Shown one piece after another: positions 27,836 through 38,958 of a stretch of 64,000 bases of DNA. The stretch's first letter is position 1, and every line of letters starts with the position of its first letter. Origin of the DNA: Microbacterium neungamense. GTDB lineage: Bacteria > Actinomycetota > Actinomycetes > Actinomycetales > Microbacteriaceae. The stretch covers positions 496,001 to 560,000 of the forward strand of contig NZ_CP069717.1 in assembly GCF_024971095.1 (NCBI RefSeq), given 5' to 3'. Under the pieces are notes generated by a model, which did no database searches, was not told the origin of the DNA, and saw nothing but the letters and a program-made list of their open reading frames with translations. A program made the translations under genes and the position numbers.

Positions 27836-29185
27836 TCAGGCGAACGCGCTCATGCCGGTGATGTCGCGGCCGAGCAGCAGGGCCTGGATGCTCTCCGTGC
27901 CCTCGTAGGTGTGGATGGCCTCGATGTCGGCCATGTGCTGCATCACGCCGTTCTCCAGCAGGATGCCGTTCCCGCCGAGCAGATCCCGGGCGACCGCGGC
28001 GATGCGGCGGGCGGCACGGGTGTTGTGGAACTTCGCCAGCGAGGCCTGCGTCGGACGCAGCTCGCCCGCGGACTCGAGATCGGCCAGGCGCCGGCAGTAC
28101 AGCTGCATCGCGGTGAGGTCCTCGAGCATATGCGTGAGGCGCTCCTGCACCATCTGGAACTTCGCGAGCGGCTTGCCGAACTGCACCCGCTGCAGCGCGT
28201 AGGACAGCGCCGCCTCGTAGCAGGCGGTGGCGTGTCCCAGCGCCGACCACGCCACACCGGAGCGGGTGGCGTAGAGCACGGTGGACGCGTCCTTGAAGCT
28301 GCGGGTGCCCGGCAGCACGGCATCCGCCGGCACGCGGACGTCGTCGAGGCGGATGCGGGCCTGATGGATGCCGCGCAGGGACCCCTTCCCCTCGATCACC
28401 GTGCCCTGATAGCCCGGGGCGTCCTGCTCGACGAGGAAGCACCGCACGGCGCCGTGGTCCTCCGTGCCCTCGTCGTCGACGCGCGCCCACACCAGCGTGA
28501 TGCCGCCGGATGCCCCGTTGCCGATCCACTTCTTCGCGCCGCGGATCACCCATTCGAAGGCCCCGTCCGTCGCGGACCCAGAGCCGGTCGCGGACCCTGA
28601 GCCGGTCGCGGACCCTGAGCCGGTCGCGGACCCAGAGCCGGACCCTGAGCTTGTCGAAGGGTCACGGCGGGCGGTCGTCTCCAGCGAGACGGAGTCGGAG
28701 CCGTGATCCGGCTCGGTGAGCGCGAAGGCCGCCAGCACCGAGGCATCCGCCACCGGCTTCAGCCAGCGCTCCTGCTGCGCGGGGCTGCCGAAGAGGGCGA
28801 GCGTGCGCAGCGCGAGACCGCCCTGCACCGCGAGGATCGTGCCGAGGGAGCCGTCGCCGCGGGAGAGCTCCATGTTCACCAGGCCGGCGGCGAGCGGCGA
28901 GAGCTTCGTCAGCGCGGGATGGTCGATGCCGTCGGTCACCAGATCGTACGCGCCGAGCCGGCGCGCCGCCTCGAGCGGATACTCCGCCCGGTCCCAGGCA
29001 TCCCGCATCATCGGCGCCACCTCGGCGACGTACGCGCGTGCCCGCGCCCACACCGCGCGGTCGGCCTCGGGGATGTCGGCGAAGACGGCGTAGTAGTCGG
29101 TGTCACGCGGGTCTGTCACGTCGTACCGCTCGACCGTCTCCCCGGGGAAGACGGGCTCGCCGGGGAAGGGGGCTGCGCTGCTCAT
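27836..29185 (-). CDS. Acyl-CoA dehydrogenase (glutaryl-CoA dehydrogenase-like) with a repeat insertion
   Basis: This 449-residue flavoenzyme oxidises an acyl-CoA at the alpha-beta position. [12 protein letters not shown] marks the FAD-binding region near residue 150. The C-terminal [20 protein letters not shown] carries the catalytic Glu in the glutaryl-CoA dehydrogenase position. Decarboxylating activity is plausible but not proven. Residues about 174-206 ([19 protein letters not shown] and similar) come from an in-frame DNA repeat, and without it the length would be normal. A TetR gene lies 67 nt upstream on the same strand. Confidence 0.9.
   Translation of the reverse strand: MSSAAPFPGEPVFPGETVERYDVTDPRDTDYYAVFADIPEADRAVWARARAYVAEVAPMMRDAWDRAEYPLEAARRLGAYDLVTDGIDHPALTKLSPLAAGLVNMELSRGDGSLGTILAVQGGLALRTLALFGSPAQQERWLKPVADASVLAAFALTEPDHGSDSVSLETTARRDPSTSSGSGSGSATGSGSATGSGSATGSGSATDGAFEWVIRGAKKWIGNGASGGITLVWARVDDEGTEDHGAVRCFLVEQDAPGYQGTVIEGKGSLRGIHQARIRLDDVRVPADAVLPGTRSFKDASTVLYATRSGVAWSALGHATACYEAALSYALQRVQFGKPLAKFQMVQERLTHMLEDLTAMQLYCRRLADLESAGELRPTQASLAKFHNTRAARRIAAVARDLLGGNGILLENGVMQHMADIEAIHTYEGTESIQALLLGRDITGMSAFA
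28569..28663. repeat. 18-bp tandem repeat inside the acyl-CoA dehydrogenase gene
   Basis: Four copies of GTCGCGGACCC[T/A]GAGCCG lie at 28569, 28587, 28605 and 28623. A terminal unit GACCCTGAGCTTGTCGAAGG follows at 28641. The unit length is a multiple of three, so the frame is kept. Confidence 0.9.
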
Positions 29186-29252
29186 GAGGGCACTCTACCC
29201 GCATCCCGGACCGAGTCTCACATTCCCCGAGACCCGGTGTCACACGATGCCG

Positions 29253-29924
29253 TCAGTGCTGCTCCGGCGTGAGCTGCGCCTGCACGCGCCGCGACATCTC
29301 CGCGACCGGCATCGCGCGCGGGAACACGGCCACCACGATGTCGTCCGGAGACGGCTCGGCCGGCTCGGGCAGCACGCCGTAGCGGCGGCGGACGTCGTCG
29401 AGCGCGCTGCGCAGCGCCGACACCGGCACGCGCTTGCCGCGCAGCAGCTGCCGCAGGATGTGGTTGTGCACCGCCGTGACGAGCGCCGAGAAGCCGACGG
29501 CGTCGATCGGCGCGATGCCGGGCAGCGCCGTGCGCAGGTACTCGTCGAACAGGCGCTCGTACTGGAACACCGTGACGATCTCGCGCTCGCGTAGCACCGG
29601 CACCTCGCGCACGATCTGGTAGCGGCGCCGCGCCATCTCCGGGTCGCGGGCGAAGTGCGCGAACACGTGCTCGGATGCCTCGCACACCGCCGCCCACGGA
29701 TCGTCGTGCGGTTCGGCGAGGAACGCGCGCAGCTCGTCGATGAGCGCCTCGTGATCGGCGAAGACCACGTCCTCCTTGCCGCCGAACTGTCGGAAGAACG
29801 TCGAGCGCGAGACGCCCGCGGCCTTCGCGATCTGCTCGACCGAGGTCTGCTCGAATCCCTGACGGGCGAACAGCTCGAGGGCGGCCGCGACGACGCCGGT
29901 GCGGAGCTGAGCCGGTTGCTGCAT
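29253..29924 (-). CDS. TetR family transcriptional regulator
   Basis: This 223-residue regulator has an N-terminal helix-turn-helix, FEQTSVEQIAKAAGVSRSTF at residues 24-43, followed by FFRQFGGKEDVVFADHEAL. Its long C-terminal ligand domain resembles TetR_C groups that control fatty-acid or acyl-CoA genes. It is encoded directly upstream of the acyl-CoA dehydrogenase on the same strand, so the two probably form an operon and the regulator may respond to an acyl-CoA. No clear operator palindrome was seen. Confidence 0.88.
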   Translation of the reverse strand: MQQPAQLRTGVVAAALELFARQGFEQTSVEQIAKAAGVSRSTFFRQFGGKEDVVFADHEALIDELRAFLAEPHDDPWAAVCEASEHVFAHFARDPEMARRRYQIVREVPVLREREIVTVFQYERLFDEYLRTALPGIAPIDAVGFSALVTAVHNHILRQLLRGKRVPVSALRSALDDVRRRYGVLPEPAEPSPDDIVVAVFPRAMPVAEMSRRVQAQLTPEQH

Positions 29925-29969
29925 ACCGGAAGCCTAGACCGCCCGTCGGGCCGCGCGTGAGAGCGGTAG

Positions 29970-29975
29970 TAGGCT
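29970..29975 (+). promoter_or_regulatory. -10 box TAGGCT of sucCD
   Basis: TAGGCT lies 81 nt before the sucC start, leaving a leader of about 75 nt that contains an AAGGA ribosome binding site. Confidence 0.4.
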
Positions 29976-30056
29976 GGGGAACCGGGTCGAATCACATCGA
30001 CGCCCGACAGAACCTGTCGCGTCCCGGAAGTCGCAACCAGCGAAGGACTGCACACT

Positions 30057-31220
30057 GTGGATCTCTACGAGTACCAGGCACGAGACCTTTTCGAGAAGTA
30101 CGGAGTGCCGGTGCTCGCCGGCATCGTCGCCGACACCCCGGAGGAGGTGAAGGCAGCGGCCGAGAAGCTCGGCGGCGTCGTGGTGGTCAAGGCGCAGGTG
30201 AAGACCGGAGGCCGCGGCAAGGCGGGCGGCGTCAAGGTCGCCAAGACCCCCGACGAGGCGTACGAGGCCGCGAAGGCGATCCTCGGGCTCGACATCAAGG
30301 GCCACATCGTCAAGCGCGTGATGGTCGCCGCCGGTGCCCGCATCGACAAGGAGTTCTACTTCTCGGTGCTGCTGGACCGCGCCAACCGCTCCTACCTCAG
30401 CCTGTGCTCCGTCGAGGGCGGCATGGAGATCGAGCAGCTCGCCGTCGAGAAGCCCGAGGCCCTGGCCCGCATCGAGGTCGACCCGCTGAAGGGCATCGAC
30501 AAGGCGAAGGCTCTTGAGATCGCGAAGGCAGCGAACTTCCCCGAGGAGCTCGTCGAGAAGGTCGCGGACGTGTTCGTCACACTCTACGAGGTCTACAAGG
30601 GCGAGGACGCGACCCTGGTCGAGGTGAACCCGCTCGTCCTCACCGAGGAGGGCGAGGTGATCGCTCTCGATGGCAAGGTGTCGCTCGACGCCAACGCCGA
30701 CTTCCGCCACCCCAGCCACGAGCTTCTGGAGGACAAGGACGCCGCCGACCCGCTCGAGGCGAAGGCGAAGGAGAACGACCTCAACTACGTCAAGCTCGAC
30801 GGTGAGGTCGGCGTCATCGGCAACGGCGCGGGCCTGGTCATGTCGACCCTCGACGTCGTCGCCTACGCCGGTGAGAACCACGGCGGCGTGAAGCCGGCGA
30901 ACTTCCTCGACATCGGCGGCGGCGCCTCGGCCGAGGTCATGGCCGCAGGCCTCGACGTCATCCTCGGCGACCCGCAGGTCAAGAGCGTGTTCGTGAACGT
31001 GTTCGGCGGCATCACCGCGTGCGACGCGGTCGCCAAGGGCATCGTCGGCGCGCTGGCCGAGCTCGGCTCCGCCGCGACCAAGCCGCTCGTCGTCCGCCTG
31101 GACGGCAACAAGGTGGAGGAGGGCCGCGCCATCCTGCGCGAGGCCAACCACCCCCTCGTCACCCTGGCCACCACGATGGACGAGGGCGCCGACAAGGCCG
31201 CCGAGCTCGCCAACGCCTGA
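30057..31220 (+). CDS. sucC: Succinyl-CoA synthetase, beta subunit (ADP-forming)
   Basis: This 387-residue ATP-grasp subunit pairs with SucD to interconvert succinyl-CoA and succinate with substrate-level ATP formation in the citric acid cycle. It begins with the typical [18 protein letters not shown] and contains [16 protein letters not shown] (nucleotide binding), [20 protein letters not shown], and [19 protein letters not shown] near residues 280-298. The start is GTG. The alpha subunit follows after 36 nt. Confidence 0.97.
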   Translation: MDLYEYQARDLFEKYGVPVLAGIVADTPEEVKAAAEKLGGVVVVKAQVKTGGRGKAGGVKVAKTPDEAYEAAKAILGLDIKGHIVKRVMVAAGARIDKEFYFSVLLDRANRSYLSLCSVEGGMEIEQLAVEKPEALARIEVDPLKGIDKAKALEIAKAANFPEELVEKVADVFVTLYEVYKGEDATLVEVNPLVLTEEGEVIALDGKVSLDANADFRHPSHELLEDKDAADPLEAKAKENDLNYVKLDGEVGVIGNGAGLVMSTLDVVAYAGENHGGVKPANFLDIGGGASAEVMAAGLDVILGDPQVKSVFVNVFGGITACDAVAKGIVGALAELGSAATKPLVVRLDGNKVEEGRAILREANHPLVTLATTMDEGADKAAELANA

Positions 31221-31247
31221 CCCGTCGGGCTCAGAGACCGAAACTGA

Positions 31248-32159
<912 letters not shown>

Positions 32160-32163
32160 CCCG

Positions 32164-32207
32164 AACGGCGAGGGCCCCGGACCGCACGGTCCGGGGCCCT
32201 CGCCGTT
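32164..32207 (+). terminator. Terminator hairpin of sucCD
   Basis: A perfect 21-bp stem (AACGGCGAGGGCC... at 32164-32184 with its complement at 32187-32207) with a 2-nt loop begins 5 nt after the sucD stop. The 3' arm ends in GTT but lacks a T-run. Confidence 0.75.
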
Positions 32208-32243
32208 CCCGGGCACAGGCGCCGGCGTGGTACCGGTGCGTCC

Positions 32244-32302
32244 GGGGCGGGTTCTCGCGTTCGGGGCGGCGGAGAACCGCCCCGAACGCGAGAACCCGCC
32301 CC
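32244..32302. repeat. Palindromic repeat, copy A (GGGGCGG-TTCTCG family)
   Basis: A perfect 26-bp stem: GGGGCGGGTTCTCGCGTTCG... at 32244-32269 and its complement at 32277-32302, separated by 7 nt. Related copies are at 33057, 38806 and 58275. A poly-purine stretch of GGA/GAA units follows at 32309-32389. Confidence 0.9.
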
Positions 32303-32389
32303 AAACCCGGGGGAAGACGGGGAGGACGGGGGAGGAAGGGGAGGAAAGGGAGGAAGGGGGAGGAGGGGGAGGAGGGGGAGAGGGGCCGG

Positions 32390-32962
32390 TCAGGGAGCGA
32401 CGGCATCCAGCAGCCGGTCGAGGGCCTCGTGCGCGACACGTCGGGAGGCCGCGTGCCGGGGGCGCTCGGCCAGCCACAGAGCAGCCTCGTTCATCGCCCC
32501 CGAGAGCAGGGCGGTCAGCGCGCCGAGCGTCTCCTCCGGCGTGCCGGCGTCGGCGAGCGCCTCCCGGAGGTGCACCGCCGAGGCCTCGGCATCCGAACGC
32601 CGCCAGGCCTCCCAGCCGAGGACCGCGGGCGCGTCGACGAGCAGCACGCGCGCCCGGCCGTCCGCGGTGATGGCGTCCAGGAACGCATGGCTGCCGAGAC
32701 GGAGTGCGGCGGCGGGTGGCGCATCGCCGGCGGCGGCGACCACGGCATCCGCCACCGACTGCTGCAGCTGGGCGACCACTGCGGCGAGCAGCCCGGCCTT
32801 CGAACCGTAGTGGTGGTAGACCGCGCCCCGGGTGACGGCAGCATCCGCGGCGATGTCGTCCATCGATGCCCCGGCGAACCCGTCGGCGGCGAACCGGTGA
32901 AGCGCGGCATCGAGAACCCGGCGGGCGGTCTCGGCGGCGTCGGCGGCGCTGGCGCGGGGCAT
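32390..32962 (-). CDS. TetR family transcriptional regulator
   Basis: This 190-residue regulator has the HTH AGASMDDIAADAAVTRGAVY near residues 30-49, followed by HHYGSKAGLLAAVV, and a C-terminal domain ending with RRVAHEALDRLLDAV. It stands alone, with no divergent target. A TACnTAC-type palindrome lies 18 nt upstream of its start, suggesting autoregulation. The target genes are unknown. Confidence 0.87.
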   Translation of the reverse strand: MPRASAADAAETARRVLDAALHRFAADGFAGASMDDIAADAAVTRGAVYHHYGSKAGLLAAVVAQLQQSVADAVVAAAGDAPPAAALRLGSHAFLDAITADGRARVLLVDAPAVLGWEAWRRSDAEASAVHLREALADAGTPEETLGALTALLSGAMNEAALWLAERPRHAASRRVAHEALDRLLDAVAP

Positions 32963-32980
32963 CCGTGCTTCCTCTCCTGT

Positions 32981-32999
32981 TACGTACGTTGTGTATGTA
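32981..32999 (-). promoter_or_regulatory. Candidate TetR operator
   Basis: TACGTACGTTGTGTATGTA is a 19-bp imperfect palindrome (TACGTAC / GTATGTA arms). It is conspicuously AT-rich for this genome and lies just upstream of the TetR start at 32962. Confidence 0.5.
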
Positions 33000-33056
33000 T
33001 TCTAGCACCGTGGATACAACGGCTGAGGGGCCGGAGGGAACGGCCGTCATGCGCCC

Positions 33057-33115
33057 GGGGCGCGTTCTCGCGTTCGGGGCGGCGCAGAACCGCCCCGAAC
33101 GCGAGAATCCGCCCC
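33057..33115. repeat. Palindromic repeat, copy B (GGGGCGG-TTCTCG family)
   Basis: The arms at 33057-33082 and 33090-33115 differ from a perfect palindrome at two positions and share the core TTCTCGCGTTCGGGGCGG with copy A. Confidence 0.88.
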
Positions 33116-33187
33116 AATCCCGGGGAGGTCGGGAAAGAACCCGGAAAGAACGGGGGGAGACGGAGACGAGGAGGGAAGGGGACGGGG

Positions 33188-34663
33188 TCAGAGCGCGGCG
33201 CCGAAGAGCTGCTCGATCGGCTCCCTGGCGAAGAAGATCACGAAGCCGGCGCCGACCACCCACAGCAGCGGGCTGACCTGCTTGCCGCGGCCGGAGAAGG
33301 CGTGGATGAGCACCCAGCTCACGAAGCCCGCCCCGATGCCGTTCGCGATCGAGTAGGTCATCGGCATCACGGTGACCGTGAGGAACACCGGCATCAGCAC
33401 CCGGAAGTCGGCGAAGTCGATGTGACGGATCTGCGCCATCATCAGCGCGCCGACGATCACCAGCACCGCCGCCGCGATCTCGGTCGGCACGATCGAGGTC
33501 AGCGGGGTGAGGAACATCGCCAGCAGGAACATCACCCCGGTCACCACGTTCGCGAACCCCGTACGGGCGCCCTCGCCGATCCCGGCGCCGGACTCGATGA
33601 ACACGGTGCTGGACGACGAGGAGGTCGCGCCGCCCGCGATCGCGCCGACGCCCTCCACGATCAGGGCCGACTTGATCCTCGGGAAGTCGCCGTTCGCATC
33701 CGCGAGGTCGGCCTCCTTCGCGAGCCCGGTCATCGTGCCCATCGCGTCGAAGAAGTTCGTGAACAGCAGGGTGAACACGATCATCACCAGGGCGACGGCG
33801 CTGACCCGGCCGAAGTCGAAGGTGAAGTCGACGGCGCCGATCAGGCTGAGATCGGGGATGCTCACCGGCGACCCGCTCAGCGCCGGGACCGTGAGCCCCC
33901 AGCCGCCGGGGTTCGCGATCTCGCCGTCGGCGCCGACCTTGGGGCCGAGGTGCCAGATCGCCTCGACGATCACGGCCAGGACGGTGCCGGCGACGAGGCC
34001 GATCAGCATGCCGCCCTTCACCCGCAGCGCGACGAGGATGCCGGTGATGATCAGGGTGATCACGAACAGCAGGCTCGGCACGGTGGCCACCGAGCCGTCG
34101 ATGCCGAGGCCGACCGGCGGGGAGGAGGCGCCGGTGGCGGTGACGAACCCGGAGTTCACGAAGCCGATGAAGGCGATGAACAGGCCGATCCCGACCGTGA
34201 TCGCGATCTTCAGCTGGAACGGCACGGCGTCGAAGATCAGCTTCCGCAGGCCGGTTGCCGCCAGCAGCACGATGATCGCGCCGTTGATCATCACCAGGGC
34301 CATCGCCTCCGGCCAGGTGACCTGACCGACGACGCTGAAGGCGAGGAACGCGTTGATCCCCAGGCCCGCGGCGAACGCGAAGGGCAGCCGGGTGATCACG
34401 CCGAACAGGATCGTCATCAGGCCGGCGGTGAGAGCGGTCGCGGCGCCGACGGCGCCGAACTCCAGCGCGTTCCCGGCGGCATCCGGTTTGCCGGAGAGGA
34501 TGATCGGGTTCAGGATCACGATGTACGCCATCGTCACGAAGGTGACGAGTCCGCCGCGGATCTCGGCGCCGAACGTCGACCCGCGCCGGCTGATCTCGAA
34601 GAAGCGGTCGAGCGGGTTCTGCGGTTCGTGCGCGGTCCGCGGGCGGGCAGGGGCAGTCGTCAT
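33188..34663 (-). CDS. NCS2 family purine permease (AzgA/PbuG type)
   Basis: This 491-residue multi-spanning permease takes up hypoxanthine, guanine or adenine. Its N-terminus FFEISRRGSTFGAEIRGGL followed by TFVTMAYIVILNPIIL is the AzgA-like signature. The substrate-binding helices show FAAGLGINAFLAFSVVG near residue 95 and FTLLFTNFFDAMGTMTGLA near 305. It fits with the purine genes downstream (purN, purH), although it is on the opposite strand. The ATG at 34663 follows GGAGGTT. Confidence 0.92.
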   Translation of the reverse strand: MTTAPARPRTAHEPQNPLDRFFEISRRGSTFGAEIRGGLVTFVTMAYIVILNPIILSGKPDAAGNALEFGAVGAATALTAGLMTILFGVITRLPFAFAAGLGINAFLAFSVVGQVTWPEAMALVMINGAIIVLLAATGLRKLIFDAVPFQLKIAITVGIGLFIAFIGFVNSGFVTATGASSPPVGLGIDGSVATVPSLLFVITLIITGILVALRVKGGMLIGLVAGTVLAVIVEAIWHLGPKVGADGEIANPGGWGLTVPALSGSPVSIPDLSLIGAVDFTFDFGRVSAVALVMIVFTLLFTNFFDAMGTMTGLAKEADLADANGDFPRIKSALIVEGVGAIAGGATSSSSSTVFIESGAGIGEGARTGFANVVTGVMFLLAMFLTPLTSIVPTEIAAAVLVIVGALMMAQIRHIDFADFRVLMPVFLTVTVMPMTYSIANGIGAGFVSWVLIHAFSGRGKQVSPLLWVVGAGFVIFFAREPIEQLFGAAL

Positions 34664-34754
34664 GGGGGAACCTCCGCAGAAAACCTATCGCGTCGCTCCC
34701 GGCGCGCGTGGCCGGGAGGGCGGGCACAGGGTGCCGTCGTAGGCTCGATGCGTC

Positions 34755-36023
34755 ATGCAACGCCTCCTCGTCGCGCTCCTCGCCGCGCTCGACGCCGCCA
34801 TCGCCGCGGCCGTCGGCGTGGCTGCGATGCTTGCACCGCTCACGGTGCTGTGGATGCTCGCCTTCGGCCTGTCCGCCGACTGGGGGTCCCTCTGGGGCAC
34901 GAGCGCGGCACTCTGGCAGTTCGCACACGCGGTTCCGATGCAGGTCGTCATCCCCGACGACATCGTCGTCGCTGTCGGCATCCCGGCCGAGGCCGCGCGC
35001 TTCACGCTGTCGCTGCCGCCGCTCATCGTCCTGCTGTTCACGGTGCTCTTCGCCGCGCGCTCGGGACGCCGCGCGGCCGCCGCGGGGGCGTGGGGCGTCG
35101 GCGTCGCCGCCGGGGCGGCGGCGTTCACCGCGCTCGCCTCGGTCGTGGCCGTCACCGGACAGGCGGATGCCGTGCGCACCCCGCTCTGGGCGGCGATCCT
35201 CCTCCCCGCCGCCGCCTACCTGGCCGGTCTCCTCGCCGGCGCCGTGCGGCACGCCTGGTCGGAGGGGGACGGCGGGCTCGTCGACCGGGTGCACGACATC
35301 GTCGACGGCTGGGGGGATTGGGCACCCGTGCCGGCCGAGGCCGTGCGCGGCGCGGCGGTCGCGGTGGTGGCGCTCACCGGTGCCGGTGCGGTCGCGGTGG
35401 CGGTGGCGGTGGTCCTGCGCGGGGGTGAGGTGATCGCCCTGTTCGAGGCGGCGCGGGTGGACGTCCTCGGCGGTGCGATGCTGACGCTCGGGCACCTCGC
35501 CTACCTGCCGACGCTGATCGTGTGGGCCGTCGCCTGGCTGGCCGGACCCGGTTTCGCCGTGGGCGCCGGCACGTCGGTCTCGCCCGCCGGCACGCAGCTC
35601 GGCGTCGTCCCCGGGATCCCCGTACTGGGGCTGCTCCCGGAGCACTCCTCGATCTGGATGCTGGTCTGCCTGATCGTCCCGATCGGCGCCGGGGCGCTCG
35701 CGGGATGGATGATCCGCTCCCGGCTGGTGTGGGAGGGCGCCGCCGCCGGCCTCGGGCCGCGGGCGGCGATCGCCGTCGGCATCGCCGGGCTCACCGCGGG
35801 CGTCGCCGCGCTCGCCGCTGCGCTGGCATCCGGCTCGATCGGTCCCGGGCGGCTCGCCGAAGCGGGCCCCGCCGCGGGCCCCGTCGCCCTCGCGGTGGGC
35901 ATCGAGGTGCTGATCGGGGCGGCGATCCTGCTGCTGTCGCCAAGGCACCGAGACGAGCTGGCCGAGGAGCGCACCGACCGTTGGAACGCGGAGATGTCGG
36001 GCCTCACCACCCCGGTAGACTGA
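34755..36023 (+). CDS. perM: PerM-like integral membrane protein (DUF6350)
   Basis: This 422-residue protein has about nine to ten predicted transmembrane helices. It lies immediately upstream of purN and purH, the same order as mycobacterial Rv0955 (PerM)-purN-purH. PerM is needed for cell division under some conditions in Mycobacterium. Sequence similarity by eye is limited to topology and context, so the name is by synteny. A -10 box TAGGCT (34740-34745) precedes the ATG. Confidence 0.78.
   Translation: MQRLLVALLAALDAAIAAAVGVAAMLAPLTVLWMLAFGLSADWGSLWGTSAALWQFAHAVPMQVVIPDDIVVAVGIPAEAARFTLSLPPLIVLLFTVLFAARSGRRAAAAGAWGVGVAAGAAAFTALASVVAVTGQADAVRTPLWAAILLPAAAYLAGLLAGAVRHAWSEGDGGLVDRVHDIVDGWGDWAPVPAEAVRGAAVAVVALTGAGAVAVAVAVVLRGGEVIALFEAARVDVLGGAMLTLGHLAYLPTLIVWAVAWLAGPGFAVGAGTSVSPAGTQLGVVPGIPVLGLLPEHSSIWMLVCLIVPIGAGALAGWMIRSRLVWEGAAAGLGPRAAIAVGIAGLTAGVAALAAALASGSIGPGRLAEAGPAAGPVALAVGIEVLIGAAILLLSPRHRDELAEERTDRWNAEMSGLTTPVD
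36016..36021 (+). promoter_or_regulatory. -10 box TAGACT of purN inside the perM 3' end
   Basis: TAGACT lies across the last perM codons and ends 6 nt before the purN GTG, allowing an internal leaderless start in addition to read-through. Confidence 0.4.
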
Positions 36024-36027
36024 CCGG

Positions 36028-36606
36028 GTGCTGACGGTCGCCGTACTCATCTCGGGCACCGGCTCGAATCTCCGTGCCCTGCTCGAAGCCGCGAGTCACC
36101 CGGACTATCCCGCCCGGGTCATCGTGGTCGGCGCCGACCGCGACGCCGAGGGTCTCGCGCACGCCGAGGAGTTCGGCATCCCCAGCTTCACCGTGCCCTG
36201 GCATCTGCACGAGAGCCGCGAGCACTGGGGCGAGGAGCTGGGTCGCCAGCTCGACGTCTGGGCCCCCGACCTGGTGGTGCTCAGCGGTCTGATGCGGCTG
36301 CTGCCGGCATCCCTCGTCCACCGCTACGCGCCGAACATCATCAACACCCACCCGGCGTACCTGCCCGAGTTCCCCGGCGCCCACGCCGTGCGCGACGCGC
36401 TCGCGGCCGGCGTCCGCCAGACCGGCGCCAGCGTCATCGTGGTCGACGAGGGCGTCGACAGCGGACCCATCCTCGCCCAGGAGCGCGTCCCGGTGCTCCC
36501 CGGCGACACCGAGCACCAACTCCACGAGCGGATCAAGCCCGTCGAACGGCGGCTGCTGATCGACGTCGTCCGCCGCATCGCCACCGGCGAGCTCGTGCTG
36601 ACCTGA
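36028..36606 (+). CDS. purN: Phosphoribosylglycinamide formyltransferase
   Basis: This 192-residue enzyme transfers formyl from 10-formyl-THF to GAR in purine synthesis. It starts [20 protein letters not shown] (glycinamide site) and has the catalytic set [15 protein letters not shown] (Asn and His near 106-108) and [11 protein letters not shown] with the Asp near 144. The GTG start is 4 nt after the perM stop. purH follows after 31 nt. Confidence 0.96.
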   Translation: MLTVAVLISGTGSNLRALLEAASHPDYPARVIVVGADRDAEGLAHAEEFGIPSFTVPWHLHESREHWGEELGRQLDVWAPDLVVLSGLMRLLPASLVHRYAPNIINTHPAYLPEFPGAHAVRDALAAGVRQTGASVIVVDEGVDSGPILAQERVPVLPGDTEHQLHERIKPVERRLLIDVVRRIATGELVLT

Positions 36607-36637
36607 CCCGCACCGCCACGAAAGAAGGAGCACCCTC

Positions 36638-38242
36638 ATGGCCGGTCCCCGCCAGGACCCCTCGCTGTACCGTCACCGCGACACGGTCCCGATCCGCCGC
36701 GCACTGGTGTCGGTGAGCGACAAGACCGGTCTGCGCGAGCTCGCGGATGCCCTGGCCGAGGCCGGGGTGGAGATCGTGTCCACCGGCTCGACCGCGGCGA
36801 CGATCCGCGAGGCCGGGCACGAGGTGACCGACGTCTCGGCGGTCACCGGGTTCCCCGAGTCCCTCGACGGCCGCGTGAAGACGCTGCATCCGGCGGTGCA
36901 CGCGGGCCTGCTCGCCGACCTGCGCCTCGAGGACCACGAGGGGCAGCTCGAGCACCTGGGCATCCAACCCTTCGAGCTCGTCGTGGTGAACCTGTACCCG
37001 TTCGTGGAGACCGTGGCCTCGGGCGCGCAGGGCGACGACGTCGTCGAGCAGATCGACATCGGGGGACCGGCGATGGTGCGTGCGGCGGCGAAGAACCACG
37101 CCAACGTCGCGATCGTCGTCTCGCCCGACTCGTACCCGTCGGTGATCGAGGCGCTGCGCGCCGGCGGCACCACGCTGACCCAGCGCCGGGAGCTCGCCGC
37201 CCGCGCCTTCGCGCACACCGCCGCGTACGACTCCGCCGTGGCGCAGTGGTTCGCGGAGGGCACCCTGGAGGAGGAGTCGCTGCCGACCCACCTCACCATC
37301 CAGGCCGAGCGGCTGGCCACGCTCCGGTACGGCGAGAACGCGCATCAGCGCGCCGCGATCTACACCCGTGCGGGCGGTCACGGCATCGCCCAGGCGACGC
37401 AGCTGCAGGGAAAGGAGATGTCCTACAACAACTACGTCGATGCGGATGCCGCGCTGCGCGCCGCCTACGACATGATCCTGCCCGCGGTCGCCATCATCAA
37501 GCACGCGAACCCCTGCGGCATCGCCACCACGGCCCCGAACGCGCTCGACCCCATCGCCAGCGCCCACCTGCGCGCGCACGAGTGCGACCCGGTCTCGGCG
37601 TACGGCGGCGTGATCGCCGCGAACGGCACCGTCACCCTGAAGATGGCGGAGAACCTGAAGGACATCTTCACCGAGGTCATCGTCGCCCCCGACTTCGAGC
37701 CGGCAGCCCTCGAGGTGTTCCGCGCGAAGAAGAACCTGCGGCTGTTGAAGCTGCCGGCGGACTGGCAGCAGGAGCGCATGGACGTGCGGCTCGTCTCCGG
37801 CGGTCTGCTGCTGCAGAACGCCGACCGCTTCCCGGACGACATCGCCTCGGTCGCCAAGGACTGGAAGCTCGTCTCCGGCGAGCAGCCCGACGAGGCGGAG
37901 ATGGAGAACCTCATCTTCGCGTGGAAGGCGTGCCGCGCGGTGAAGTCGAACGGCATCGTGCTCGCCAAGGGCAACGCGACCGTCGGCGTCGGCATGGGCC
38001 AGGTCAACCGGGTCGACTCGTGCCGCCTCGCGGTGGAGCGGGCGGGTGACCGCGCTGCGGGCTCGGTCGCCGCATCCGACGCGTTCTTCCCGTTCGCGGA
38101 CGGCCCGCAGGTGCTCATCGACGCCGGCGTGACCGCGATCGTGCAGACCGGCGGCTCGGTGCGCGACGACGAGGTCATCGACGCCGCGCGCAAGGCCGGC
38201 GTGACGATGTTCTTCACCGGGGAGCGCCACTTCTTCCACTGA
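36638..38242 (+). CDS. purH: Bifunctional AICAR formyltransferase / IMP cyclohydrolase
   Basis: This 534-residue enzyme catalyses the last two steps to IMP. The N-terminal MGS-like cyclohydrolase domain has [28 protein letters not shown] and [13 protein letters not shown] near residue 86. The C-terminal transformylase domain has [22 protein letters not shown] with the catalytic Lys-His near 288, and [10 protein letters not shown]. The ATG follows AAGGAG. The product of this reaction cycle, ZMP, is the ligand class of the riboswitch at 61886. Confidence 0.97.
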   Translation: MAGPRQDPSLYRHRDTVPIRRALVSVSDKTGLRELADALAEAGVEIVSTGSTAATIREAGHEVTDVSAVTGFPESLDGRVKTLHPAVHAGLLADLRLEDHEGQLEHLGIQPFELVVVNLYPFVETVASGAQGDDVVEQIDIGGPAMVRAAAKNHANVAIVVSPDSYPSVIEALRAGGTTLTQRRELAARAFAHTAAYDSAVAQWFAEGTLEEESLPTHLTIQAERLATLRYGENAHQRAAIYTRAGGHGIAQATQLQGKEMSYNNYVDADAALRAAYDMILPAVAIIKHANPCGIATTAPNALDPIASAHLRAHECDPVSAYGGVIAANGTVTLKMAENLKDIFTEVIVAPDFEPAALEVFRAKKNLRLLKLPADWQQERMDVRLVSGGLLLQNADRFPDDIASVAKDWKLVSGEQPDEAEMENLIFAWKACRAVKSNGIVLAKGNATVGVGMGQVNRVDSCRLAVERAGDRAAGSVAASDAFFPFADGPQVLIDAGVTAIVQTGGSVRDDEVIDAARKAGVTMFFTGERHFFH

Positions 38243-38246
38243 CCCC

Positions 38247-38786
38247 GTGTTCCAGGATCCGTACTCCTCGCTGAACGGCCGTCAGCGCATCGTGGACATC
38301 ATCGCGGCATCCGTGGCGCTGCACGCGACGGCGTCGCAGGGCGCCAGGTCGCACCGCGCGACCGCGCAGCGGATCCTGGAGAGCGTGGGGCTGGGGGAAC
38401 GGTTCTGGCAGAAGTTCCCGTACCAGCTGTCCGGCGGGCAGCGTCAGCGGGTGGCGATCGCGCGGGCGCTCGCCGCGGATCCCGAGGTCATCGTCCTCGA
38501 CGAGGCGGTCGCGGCGCTGGACGTGTCGATCCAGGCGCAGATCCTGAATCTGCTCAGCGACATCAGGGCGGAGAGGAAGGTCAGCTACCTGTTCATCTCG
38601 CACGACCTCGCGGTGGTGAACCAGATCTCCGACCGGATGATCGTGATGGAGCAGGGCCGGGTGGTGGATGCCGGGGTGACCGCCGAGATCCTCGCCGAGC
38701 CCGTGCATCCGTACACGCGCGCGCTGCGCGCCGCGGTGCCGCGCGCCGGATGGAAGCCGGTGCGCCGGGAACGCCTCGCAGGCTGA
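38247..38786 (+). pseudogene. Peptide/nickel ABC transporter ATPase, 5'-truncated remnant
   Basis: About 180 residues match the C-terminal two thirds of DppF/OppF-type ATPases. The fragment begins at the Q-loop (VFQDPYSSLN) and contains the signature [18 protein letters not shown], Walker B VIVLDEAVAALDVS, the H-loop FISHDLAVV and the C-terminal HPYTRALRAAVP. The Walker A half is absent: the family frame begins 4 nt after the purH stop. It cannot bind ATP normally. It looks like a deletion junction joining purH to a former dpp/opp locus. Confidence 0.85.
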
Positions 38787-38805
38787 CCGCCCTCCTTCCT
38801 GAGCG

Positions 38806-38870
38806 TTTGGGGCGGATTCTCGACTTTGGGGCGGCGGAGCGCCGCCCCAAAGTCGAGAATCCGCCCCAAA
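38806..38870. repeat. Palindromic repeat, copy C (longest perfect stem)
   Basis: A perfect 31-bp stem: TTTGGGGCGGATTCTCGACT... at 38806-38836 with its complement at 38840-38870 and a 3-nt loop. It belongs to the same family as copies A, B and D but carries GACTTTGGG in place of GCGTTCGGG, matched on both arms. Confidence 0.92.
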
Positions 38871-38958
38871 CCCGGGGAGGGGACGGGGGAAGGGGGAGGG
38901 GCACCGTGATGTCCGATTTCCGCCAGCCGGATGCCCGGGGGCGTGACAGAGTGGAGGC

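Noticed and set aside
27791..28600. Continuation of the nhaA frame for another 270 codons as a fusion protein
   Set aside because: The sequence is antisense to a conserved acyl-CoA dehydrogenase and has no transporter-like helices.
28569..28663. CRISPR-like short tandem repeat
   Set aside because: Units are contiguous without spacers and lie in frame within a coding sequence.
32244..32302. Copy A palindrome as the sucCD terminator
   Set aside because: A stronger hairpin lies directly after sucD at 32164-32207, and the palindrome family also occurs where no transcription unit ends.
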